Below, piece after piece: positions 12,769 through 17,774 of a stretch of DNA of 17,774 nucleotides. Each line of letters starts with the position of its first letter. The stretch's first letter is position 1. This DNA is from Christensenella sp. UBA7102 (GTDB lineage: Bacteria > Bacillota > Clostridia > Christensenellales > UBA1750): positions 1 through 17,774 of the forward strand of contig DKYK01000058.1 in the NCBI GenBank assembly GCA_002492415.1. Direction: 5' to 3'. Both the position numbers and the translations under genes were made by a program. The notes under the pieces were generated by a model. It saw only the letters and a program-made list of their open reading frames with translations, ran no database searches and was not told the origin of the DNA.

Positions 12769-13668
12769 TTACAGCTGCGGGAGGATCTCTTCCCACACGC
12801 AGTCCAATATGCCCTGCAGGTTCTTCTCCTCGTGCGAGGTGATGGCCACAATGGCGTCCTGTTTGGGCATCACGATGCAGTACTGGCCGTTCTTGCCGTC
12901 GCCGCGATACACGCCCTCGGGCCGGCACATCCAGAACTGGAAGCCGTAGCCGCAGGACCAGTCGGGCGTGCCCGCGCAGTCAATCTGCTTGCTCGTCGCC
13001 TGCGCAAGGTACTCCCCGGGCACCAGGCGCTCGCCTTCCCACACGCCGCCGTCCAGCAGCATCTGCCCAAAGCGGCTGATCTCCCTCGTGTTCAGGTGCA
13101 GCCCGCCCCCGCCCAGCGTGATGCCTTCCGGGCTGGTGAACCACTGCGGGTTGCGGATGCCCAGCGGCGCAAACAGCCGCGGCTTTAAGTAGTCCACCGC
13201 ATGCTGACCCGTGACCTTCTCCAGGATCGCGGAGCACAGGAAGGTGGCGCCGGTGTCATAGGCGAACTGCGCGCCCGGCTCAAAATCCATCGGATAGTTG
13301 AGGAAATAGTGCACCCAGTCGGTGTCCTCAAGCTCGTCGCGGCCCTCGCCCAGCAGTATGCCCTTGCTGTGGCCGGGCGACATGGTCAGCAGGTGCCGCA
13401 CGGTCAGCTTCTTCTGCCAATCCGTGGGCGGCGCGTCCAGCTTCTCCGGAAAATAGGCGATGACCTGGTCGTCCAGGCCCATTCTTCCCTCCTGGATGGC
13501 GATGCCCACCGCGCAGGAGAGGAAGGACTTGCTCAGCGAATGGATGTTGATGCGCTCATCGGTGCGCCAGAAATGCTCGGCGATCTGCTCATTGTGCTGA
13601 CGGACCACCGCGCCGTACACGGTCAGTCCGCGCTTCTCTACCGCCCGCGCAAAGGATTCCAGCTGCAT
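12769..13668 (-). CDS. Serine hydrolase, beta-lactamase class C / PBP4* family
   Basis: A 299-residue member of the class C beta-lactamase-like serine hydrolases (penicillin-binding protein-like, D-Ala-D-Ala peptidase or esterase type). The nucleophile motif is S44-L-S-K47, the tyrosine motif is Y137-D-T (in place of Y-x-N), and a GDGKNGQY segment stands where the K/HxG strand is expected. No signal peptide is present, so it is probably intracellular and acts on a small ester or amide rather than on peptidoglycan. The ATG at 13668 is preceded by GGGGG, a weaker ribosome site, with a 7-nt spacer. A near-consensus promoter lies at 13699-13727. The gene leads into walJ and htrA. True beta-lactam hydrolysis is not suggested by the sequence. 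Confidence 0.88.
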   Translation of the reverse strand: MQLESFARAVEKRGLTVYGAVVRQHNEQIAEHFWRTDERINIHSLSKSFLSCAVGIAIQEGRMGLDDQVIAYFPEKLDAPPTDWQKKLTVRHLLTMSPGHSKGILLGEGRDELEDTDWVHYFLNYPMDFEPGAQFAYDTGATFLCSAILEKVTGQHAVDYLKPRLFAPLGIRNPQWFTSPEGITLGGGGLHLNTREISRFGQMLLDGGVWEGERLVPGEYLAQATSKQIDCAGTPDWSCGYGFQFWMCRPEGVYRGDGKNGQYCIVMPKQDAIVAITSHEEKNLQGILDCVWEEILPQL

Positions 13669-13698
13669 GGCTCTGCCCCCTTGTATTCAACTACAAAA

Positions 13699-13727
13699 AT
13701 TATAAACCAAAATTCCGCCCCTGACAA
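13699..13727 (-). promoter_or_regulatory. Sigma-A promoter of the serine hydrolase-walJ-htrA unit
   Basis: TTGTCA (13727-13722, 5/6) and perfect TATAAT (13704-13699) on the minus strand with 17 bp between them. The -35 box lies partly in the 3' arm of the terminator of the gene upstream. Confidence 0.88.
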
Positions 13728-13753
13728 GCGGATTTGCCCGTCAGGAGGCGGAA
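13709..13753 (-). terminator. Rho-independent terminator of the sigma/anti-sigma operon
   Basis: On the minus strand the arm at 13753-13740 pairs with the arm at 13725-13713 (13 bp with a single bulged T), around a 14-nt loop, followed by TTTT (13712-13709). It directly follows the anti-sigma gene and overlaps the next promoter. Confidence 0.85.
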
Positions 13754-13768
13754 AAGCGCGAAGCGGCG

Positions 13769-14299
13769 TTATGGAATCAGAGAGGCCACGTCCTCTTCCA
13801 GGCCCTCGCCGCCGGACAGGCTGTAGGTAAACCCGTCCTTTTCCCAGGTGGCGTAACGGATCTCCTCGTACCGGCAGAGGGAGACGGTGACGCCGCCGAT
13901 CTCCTCCTCTTTTTCCAGCGTGCCGCCGTAGATCCCGCTGATGTCGCCGCTGCCGTATTTCATGTTGAACGTGGTCTGGTCCGCATACTGGATGCGCGCG
14001 CTCTCGGGGTACCCGTCGATGACCAGCACGATGTAGGCGTCCACTGCCTTGTCCAGCACCGGCACGGGAAAGTCCAGCGTCCGTTCCATCTCCTCGACCG
14101 ACTCAACCTCCAGGATGGGGCTGGCGATCTGCACGCGATCGGGGTTCGGCGCGTCGCCGCGCGGCGGATGGAGCAGCAGCGCTCCGCCTAAGATCAGGCA
14201 CGCGCAGGCCGCCGCCCCCCAAACAACCCATTTTCTCGTGTGATTCCCTTTCCTATTCTCTCTGGCCCCCTTCACATAATCGTCTCGAATATCGCCCAA
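13769..14299 (-). CDS. Anti-sigma factor-like membrane protein
   Basis: A protein of about 176 residues with a charged N-terminus, one membrane helix (about residues 24-43) and an extracytoplasmic domain rich in acidic residues ending TYSLSGGEGLEEDVASLIP. It overlaps the ECF sigma gene by 28 nt on the same strand, which with its topology makes it the likely anti-sigma partner; the outer domain resembles the DUF4367-type domain of clostridial anti-sigma proteins, a weak impression only. The start is unclear: TTG at 14299 has no well-spaced ribosome site. The upstream in-frame codons read KKEDFCEVLGDIRDDYV, the typical N-terminus of such proteins, yet they have no ATG or GTG and go back only to an ATT near 14335. 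Start by coupling to the sigma gene, or a mutated junction, are both possible. A strong terminator follows. Confidence 0.7.
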   Translation of the reverse strand: MGDIRDDYVKGARENRKGNHTRKWVVWGAAACACLILGGALLLHPPRGDAPNPDRVQIASPILEVESVEEMERTLDFPVPVLDKAVDAYIVLVIDGYPESARIQYADQTTFNMKYGSGDISGIYGGTLEKEEEIGGVTVSLCRYEEIRYATWEKDGFTYSLSGGEGLEEDVASLIP

Positions 14300-14883
14300 A
14301 ACCTCACAGAAATCCTCTTTTTTCTCAGCTCGAATCCCCTTTCCAGCAGCTCGCCGCGCAATTTCGCGCGCAGGCGGTTCAGCGTCACGGACACGCGGTT
14401 TTCCGTCATGCCAAACCGGGCCGCAATGTCGGAAACGCGGTCAAAGTACCAGTAGCGGCAAACGAAAATGCGCCTCTTTTCCTCCGGCAGCCTTCCCAGA
14501 AAATCATTGATGGCGCTGACCAATTCCTTTCGGCCGATCTCCCCCTCCACGCTGTCCGAACCGGACACCAGCTCCTCGATCTCCCCCAGCACCAGCGCGG
14601 CCGCTCCGCCGCCCCGCTTTTGCGCCGTGTTGCGCCAATAGCGGTTGATCGCCACATTCCGCGTGAGTTTCCCTAAAAATGTGGACAGCAGGCCCGGTCG
14701 GTGGGGCGGCATGGCGTTCCATGCGCGCAGGTAGGCGTCGTTTACGCATTCCTCCGCGTCCTGCCGGCTGCCCAGTATATTCCGCGCGATGGATGCGCGG
14801 TAGCCGCCATATTTTTCCGCTGTAGCGGGAATTGCCCGCTCGTCCCTGTCCCAGTAGAGCTGAACGATTTTTGCATCCTCCAT
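14272..14883 (-). CDS. ECF-type RNA polymerase sigma factor
   Basis: A 203-residue sigma-70 family factor of the ECF group, which directs RNA polymerase to stress genes and is released from a membrane anti-sigma factor. Region 2 is seen in the first 60 residues (YGGYRASIARNILGSRQDAEECVNDAYLRAWNAMPP) and region 4 in residues 125-180 (LPEEKRRIFVCRYWYFDRVSDIAARFGMTENRVSVTLNRLRAKLR). The ATG at 14883 is preceded by GAGGTGA at 14890-14896, 6 nt upstream. The last 15 or so residues (KKRISVRFWAIFETIM) look unlike the usual short end after LLERGFEL and overlap the anti-sigma frame, as if the ancestral stop had been lost. A TGTAAG/TGTATA element upstream may be an autoregulated promoter. Confidence 0.88.
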   Translation of the reverse strand: MEDAKIVQLYWDRDERAIPATAEKYGGYRASIARNILGSRQDAEECVNDAYLRAWNAMPPHRPGLLSTFLGKLTRNVAINRYWRNTAQKRGGGAAALVLGEIEELVSGSDSVEGEIGRKELVSAINDFLGRLPEEKRRIFVCRYWYFDRVSDIAARFGMTENRVSVTLNRLRAKLRGELLERGFELRKKRISVRFWAIFETIM

Positions 14884-14906
14884 CTTCCTTCACCTCGCTT
14901 TCACTT

Positions 14907-14937
14907 CTATACACAGCTTTGCGCGCCAAATCTTACA
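14907..14937 (-). promoter_or_regulatory. Possible ECF-type autoregulated promoter
   Basis: On the minus strand TGTAAG (14937-14932) and TGTATAG (14913-14907) are separated by 18 bp, and the second is about 24 nt before the sigma ATG. The TGTAA / GTATA pairing resembles promoters read by ECF sigma factors in Clostridia. It does not match sigma-A well. Assignment rests on position and resemblance only. Confidence 0.4.
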
Positions 14938-14944
14938 GTCTTTA

Positions 14945-14974
14945 TTGACAGCCGCTTTCTTTTTGCCCTACAAT
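14945..14974 (+). promoter_or_regulatory. Sigma-A promoter of the sugar kinase gene
   Basis: A perfect TTGACA (14945-14950), an 18-bp spacer and TACAAT (14969-14974, 5/6). The start should be near 14982, giving a leader of about 60 nt. It is back to back with the sigma-factor promoter. Confidence 0.9.
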
Positions 14975-15041
14975 AAGATCAGAGCGGCCGCGACAAACAG
15001 AGGCGGTTCGCAAAAACCAACCAAAAGGGGAGTTGTTTTTC

Positions 15042-16073
15042 ATGGAACGCAATGAATCCAAATCCTTTGACCTGATGTGCTTTGGCGAAATCATGCTGCG
15101 GCTCTCGCCCTCCGCCAACGAGCGCCTGGTGCGCGGCGAGCTGCTGGAAAAGCGCGCGGGCGGCGCGGAGCTGAACGTGGCCTCGGGCGTGTCGCTGCTG
15201 GGCCTGCGCACGGGCATGCTCTCCAAGCTGCCGCACAATGCGCTGGGCACCTTCATCAAGAACCGCATCCGCTTCCTGGGTGTGTCGGACGACTACCTGG
15301 TCTATGACGACAGCGACGAGGCGCGCCTGGGCGTGTATTACTATGAAAACGGCGCCTATCCCCGCAAGCCCTCCATCGTATACGACCGCAAGAACTCCTC
15401 CGTCAACCGCATCTGCCTGGACGAGATTCCCGAGTCGGTGTACGCCGACACGCGGGTTTTCCACACCAGCGGCATCTCGCTGGCGCTGAGCGACAACGCG
15501 CGTGAGGTGTCCACCGAGCTCATCCGCCGCTTCAAGGCGGGCGGCGCGCAGATCTCCTTTGACGTCAACTACCGCGCCAACCTCTGGAGTGAAGAGGAAG
15601 CGCGCGCCGCCATCGAGCGCATTCTGCCCGATGTGGACATACTCTTCGTCTCCGAGGAGACCAGCCGCCGCATGTTCCGCAAGACGGGCGACCTGCAGGG
15701 CATCCTCAAAAGCTACTGCGAGCAGTACGGCGTGCGCATCGTGGCCTCCACGCAGCGCACCGTCATCAGCCCCAAGCAGCACACCTTCGGCTCCATACTC
15801 TACGATCGCGCCACTGACGCCTTCTACACCGAGCCGCCCTATGAAAACATCGACGTGGTGGACCGCCTGGGTTCGGGCGACGCTTACGTGGCCGGCGTGC
15901 TCTTCGGCCTGCTGCAGTACGGCGATCCGCTCAAGGCCCTGCAGTTCGGCAACGCCACCAGCTCCGTCAAGAACACCATCCCCGGCGACCTGCCCTCCTC
16001 TGACTTTGCGGAGATCACTTCCATCATCCGCAACCACCAGTCCACCGGCCCTCAGAGCGAGATGAACCGGTAA
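15042..16073 (+). CDS. PfkB-family sugar kinase, probable 2-keto-3-deoxygluconate kinase
   Basis: A 343-residue cytosolic ribokinase-like kinase. Sequence signs are the opening FGEIMLRLSP (about 14-22), the substrate motif GGAELNVASGVSLLG (40-54), the FDVNYRANLWS segment (173-183) typical of KDG kinases, and the catalytic loop DRLGSGDAYVAGV with base D280. KDG kinases phosphorylate 2-keto-3-deoxygluconate from uronate or pectin breakdown to KDPG for the aldolase. The ATG at 15042 has AGGGGAG at 15026-15032, 9 nt upstream; the in-frame TTG at 15033 is directly after that site and is unlikely. It stands alone with its own consensus promoter (14945-14974) and a 14-bp terminator stem (16096-16130). 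No KDPG aldolase is adjacent. Other PfkB sugar substrates cannot be excluded. Confidence 0.88.
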   Translation: MERNESKSFDLMCFGEIMLRLSPSANERLVRGELLEKRAGGAELNVASGVSLLGLRTGMLSKLPHNALGTFIKNRIRFLGVSDDYLVYDDSDEARLGVYYYENGAYPRKPSIVYDRKNSSVNRICLDEIPESVYADTRVFHTSGISLALSDNAREVSTELIRRFKAGGAQISFDVNYRANLWSEEEARAAIERILPDVDILFVSEETSRRMFRKTGDLQGILKSYCEQYGVRIVASTQRTVISPKQHTFGSILYDRATDAFYTEPPYENIDVVDRLGSGDAYVAGVLFGLLQYGDPLKALQFGNATSSVKNTIPGDLPSSDFAEITSIIRNHQSTGPQSEMNR

Positions 16074-16095
16074 AGCGCCGAGACGCGCCAAATCA

Positions 16096-16130
16096 AACCG
16101 GAGAGGAAGCAGTATTCTTCCTCTCCGGTT
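16096..16130. terminator. Bidirectional terminator between convergent genes
   Basis: Perfect 14-bp stem AACCGGAGAGGAAG (16096-16109) / CTTCCTCTCCGGTT (16117-16130) with a 7-nt loop. T-rich tails are modest on both sides (GTTTATG after the plus stem; TTTGATTT after the minus stem). It serves the kinase gene and the membrane-protein gene that ends at 16133. Confidence 0.9.
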
Positions 16131-16132
16131 GT

Positions 16133-16888
16133 TTATGCTCGCTTGGGCTGCACCGCGCGCACAGCCAGCAGACTTCCTGCAAACATCGCCGTCAGCGGCA
16201 GCGCCTGCCGCACGCCCCAAATCCACATCGGCGAATAGCGCGGCGAGATGGAACCCTTAAACATGCCCAGGGCGAACTGCGTCAGCGCCGCCAGCATCCA
16301 GCCGGCATACCCGAGCAGCAGCAGCGACGTGACGCCATAAGCCGCGCGTGCACGGCTCGACCGCGGCGCAGACTGCGGGGCGGCAATCGCCGTGTTCAGC
16401 GCCAGCAGCAGCGGCAGCACGCCCAAACGTGCAAGCGCCGACTGATTCTGGCCGAAGGGCTCCCGTATGCGCAGAAATACGCATCCCGTCGCCAACAGCA
16501 CCGCAAACCCGATCAGCGCCACTGCTTTGCGTCCCCAAGCGCCCCTCTGTGCGCACACCGAGGCCACGCACACCGCACCGCCCAGCGCTGTGAGGAGCAG
16601 CTCCTGCTTTTCAAGCGCCATTATCGTCCCCTGAGGCAGGTAAATCTCCGGCAGCGCCCAGGCCGCCGCGCACGCCAACAGCGCGGACAAGCCGCTCAGC
16701 GCGCCCCACACCGCGCCCCTGCCCGTCAAGCGTTCCCCGCTGAGCAGCCAGCCGCTGACCACCGCCTGAACGCTCATCAGCAGTGCCAACCCCTCCGCGG
16801 GCAGCCGCATCTGCATGTATCCGCTGTTGAGCCACGCCGCCAGCGCCCAGAGGATTGCGTCAATCGAAAAGATCACTGTTCTTTTCAC
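16133..16888 (-). CDS. Polytopic membrane protein of unknown function
   Basis: A 251-residue hydrophobic protein with about seven or eight membrane segments (near residues 6-20, 33-50, 62-80, 97-114, 122-140, 152-168, 184-206, 225-245). No enzymatic motif, transporter signature or charged active-site cluster is recognised; a short soluble loop with RIREPFGQNQSALARL lies near residue 145. The start is GTG at 16888, with AAGGGGG (16895-16901) 6 nt upstream; no ATG alternative nearby has a ribosome site. It ends just before the shared terminator at 16096-16130 and is followed upstream by the AT-richer secreted-protein region, so it is probably its own unit. Its codon use and GC content match the main chromosome, unlike its neighbour at 16931. 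Confidence 0.75.
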   Translation of the reverse strand: MKRTVIFSIDAILWALAAWLNSGYMQMRLPAEGLALLMSVQAVVSGWLLSGERLTGRGAVWGALSGLSALLACAAAWALPEIYLPQGTIMALEKQELLLTALGGAVCVASVCAQRGAWGRKAVALIGFAVLLATGCVFLRIREPFGQNQSALARLGVLPLLLALNTAIAAPQSAPRSSRARAAYGVTSLLLLGYAGWMLAALTQFALGMFKGSISPRYSPMWIWGVRQALPLTAMFAGSLLAVRAVQPKRA

Positions 16889-16930
16889 CTACATCCCCCT
16901 TCTTTACAAACTTCACACTTCTTTGCCCGC

Positions 16931-17203
16931 CTACTCTATCGTATATTCCGGGTCTGCCACAGATACATTCCCTGTCGTCAAATTTTTGCATTCAATATGA
17001 GCGCCTATCCTGAATGTAAAGAGGCTGGATGGCTGCACATAAATTCCTGTCGAACTTGATACGGAACTTGCGCCTTCAAACCCATAAGGCCACGTATGAG
17101 AGTTGGTATACAACGTCCCTGTCGCCGGATTATTTTTTATATAGCGGCTATAGAAGTTCACGGGCGCATCATTTGTGTCCGGATGATAGCGATCAGTAAG
17201 CAT
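16931..17203 (-). pseudogene. Downstream part of a frameshifted secreted protein
   Basis: A 90-residue open frame that seems to continue the secreted protein starting at 17496. Its reading MLTDRYHPDTNDAPVNFYSR, then IKNNPATGTLY, THTWPYGFEG-like and TFRIGAHIECKN segments, looks like a coherent extracellular beta-rich domain with aromatic residues. The ATG at 17203 has no spaced ribosome site (AGAAGG abuts it), and the frame is open upstream only to a TGA near 17229. The product is best explained as the C-terminal half of the upstream gene joined by a one-base frame change between about 17229 and 17158. The GC content is clearly lower than the surrounding genes. Alternatives are a true mutation, a base-call error, or a programmed shift; no classic slippery heptamer is seen. 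Function is not recognised. Confidence 0.5.
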
Positions 17204-17496
17204 CCTTCTTCTATCTTTTGTAACTGGCTTTCACCAGCTCGTTCATTGACAATCGTCCTGACGCCGATTGCACCATACTTCTCCTCTTCACCAGACCGGG
17301 GCGTTGATTCACCCAACGGCGTGTTCTTTACTTCCGTTAGTTTGATTTCAGTTGTGTTCGGATCAAAGCCTAATTGTGTAAGAATTAAGCTCAAAGGAAC
17401 CATTTTATCGTACGTCGGAGTCGCCGCTGCTACTTGGGGTGCCACAAATAGGGTCAGTGCCATCACGAGAACCAAGAACAGGAGCATCTTCTTCAT
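17158..17496 (-). CDS. Secreted protein of unknown function, N-terminal part (probably frameshifted)
   Basis: A 112-residue frame starting with a clear Sec signal peptide: MKKMLLFLVLVMALTLFVAP followed by a likely cleavage after QVAAA. The mature start TPTYDKMVPLSLILTQLGFDP is followed by a polar region, then the ending GCLLIAIIRTQMMRP, which reads as out-of-frame. The more plausible continuation is the frame at 16931-17203, giving a protein of about 190 residues. AGAGGG (17503-17508) is about 6 nt before the ATG at 17496. A promoter at 17576-17604 and two tiny upstream frames (17539-17550 and 17493-17537) precede it. The GC content is well below that of the neighbours, which suggests acquisition from elsewhere. 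Domain identity is not recognised. Confidence 0.6.
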   Translation of the reverse strand: MKKMLLFLVLVMALTLFVAPQVAAATPTYDKMVPLSLILTQLGFDPNTTEIKLTEVKNTPLGESTPRSGEEEKYGAIGVRTIVNERAGESQLQKIEEGCLLIAIIRTQMMRP

Positions 17497-17538
17497 TGTT
17501 TACCCTCTTTTTCCTGTCGTCTTTGTTTCGCTTTCATT

Positions 17539-17550
17539 TTATTTATCCAT
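17539..17550 (-). other. Three-codon leader frame (M-D-K-stop) with strong ribosome site
   Basis: On the minus strand AGAGGTGA (17564-17557) lies 6 nt before ATG GAT AAA TAA. A second frame of 14 codons, MKAKQRRQEKEGKQ (17537-17493), begins next and its TGA overlaps the ATG of the secreted-protein gene. The site is as good as those of real genes, which is why it is noted; a leader-peptide role is inference. Confidence 0.35.
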
Positions 17551-17575
17551 TTGTAATCACCTCTTTCTTTTCTTT

Positions 17576-17604
17576 ATCTTAACATACATTATCAAAAATA
17601 TCAA
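17576..17604 (-). promoter_or_regulatory. Promoter of the secreted-protein gene
   Basis: TTGATA (17604-17599, 5/6), 17 bp, and TAAGAT (17581-17576, 4/6) on the minus strand. The predicted leader is about 70 nt and includes the three-codon frame. Confidence 0.6.
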
Positions 17605-17617
17605 TATACAATAAGAA

Positions 17618-17655
17618 AAAAACCTCGCTTGTGCAGGTGCACAAGCGAGGTTTTT
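17618..17655 (-). terminator. Rho-independent terminator of tuf
   Basis: Perfect stem CCTCGCTTGTGC (17623-17634) / GCACAAGCGAGG (17639-17650) with a 4-nt AGGT loop, flanked by AAAAA (17618-17622) and TTTTT (17651-17655), so it forms a T-tract in either direction. On the minus strand it follows the tuf stop by 8 nt. Confidence 0.95.
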
Positions 17656-17663
17656 CATTGCAA

Positions 17664-17774
17664 TTACTCGATGACCTTGATGACAACGCCGGAGCCGACG
17701 GTACGGCCGCCCTCGCGGATAGCGAAACGCCGGCCCTTCTCAATGGCGATGGGGGTGATCAGCTCAACGTTCAT
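17664..17774 (-). CDS. tuf: Elongation factor Tu, C-terminal end (runs off the window)
   Basis: The last 36 residues of EF-Tu, the GTPase that delivers aminoacyl-tRNA to the ribosome. The segment from MNVELITPIAIEKG through RFAIREGGRTVGSGVVIKVIE is the conserved end of domain III. The TAA stop is at 17666-17664, and a strong terminator follows. The rest of the gene lies beyond base 17774; the ATG at the window edge is an internal methionine, not the start. The GC-rich, strongly biased codon use is that of a highly expressed gene and contrasts with the low-GC gene just downstream. Confidence 0.97.
   Translation of the reverse strand: MNVELITPIAIEKGRRFAIREGGRTVGSGVVIKVIE

Noticed and set aside
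12769..13668. Antibiotic-resistance beta-lactamase
   Set aside because: The protein has the SxxK fold motif but no signal peptide and Y-D-T in place of Y-x-N; it fits the broad serine-hydrolase family, not a dedicated beta-lactamase.
14979..16226. Minus-strand open frame of 415 codons
   Set aside because: It is antisense to the sugar kinase, which has a promoter, a ribosome site, catalytic motifs and a terminator.
17158..17230. Programmed -1 frameshift signal
   Set aside because: The frame change is of the right direction, but no X-XXY-YYZ slippery heptamer or following hairpin was found; mutation or sequencing error is simpler.

Overview
The window reads as a piece of chromosome from a GC-rich member of the Firmicutes, most likely class Clostridia. 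The reasons are strong AGGAGG-type ribosome binding sites at almost every gene, sigma-A promoters with intact TATAAT boxes, a walJ-htrA-rlmH gene string, a LiaF-like protein, an ECF sigma/anti-sigma pair and a clostridial-type double zinc-ribbon protein. No phage, insertion sequence, CRISPR array, tRNA or rRNA was seen. Most genes lie on the minus strand.

Layout. 1-470: the 5' end of fhs (formate-tetrahydrofolate ligase) with a clear promoter and two palindromic boxes upstream. 469-1954: a gluconolactonase-like SMP-30 protein, then a divergent LiaF-like membrane protein with a strong terminator. 2025-7325: a six-gene minus-strand operon (YjjG-like HAD phosphatase, GH32 fructosidase, NIF3-like protein, HAD-IIA phosphatase, two paralogous esterases) driven from a promoter at 7356-7385. 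7456-8113: a plus-strand unit with its own promoter, a folded RNA of about 235 nt, a double zinc-ribbon protein and a bidirectional terminator. 8119-9087: nagB and a 65-residue unknown protein. 9164-9361: a dense cluster of DnaA boxes between nagB and rlmH, a candidate replication origin or DnaA-titration site. 9380-13668: rlmH, a CPBP membrane protease, a lipoprotein HtrA, WalJ and a serine hydrolase. 13769-14883: an anti-sigma-like membrane protein and an ECF sigma factor. 15042-16073: a 2-keto-3-deoxygluconate-type sugar kinase with a consensus promoter. 16133-17655: a polytopic membrane protein, then an AT-richer segment holding a secreted protein that appears frameshifted. 17664-17774: the 3' end of tuf (EF-Tu).

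The genes suggest a saccharolytic lifestyle: fructan or sucrose cleavage (GH32), sugar-ester removal (two esterases), sugar-lactone opening, KDG phosphorylation, amino-sugar entry into glycolysis (nagB), and HAD phosphatases that may act on sugar phosphates or damaged nucleotides. The envelope group (LiaF-like, HtrA, CPBP protease, WalJ, ECF sigma/anti-sigma) points to surface stress handling. The two most unusual elements are the structured RNA at 7493-7727 and the DnaA-box cluster at 9164-9361.
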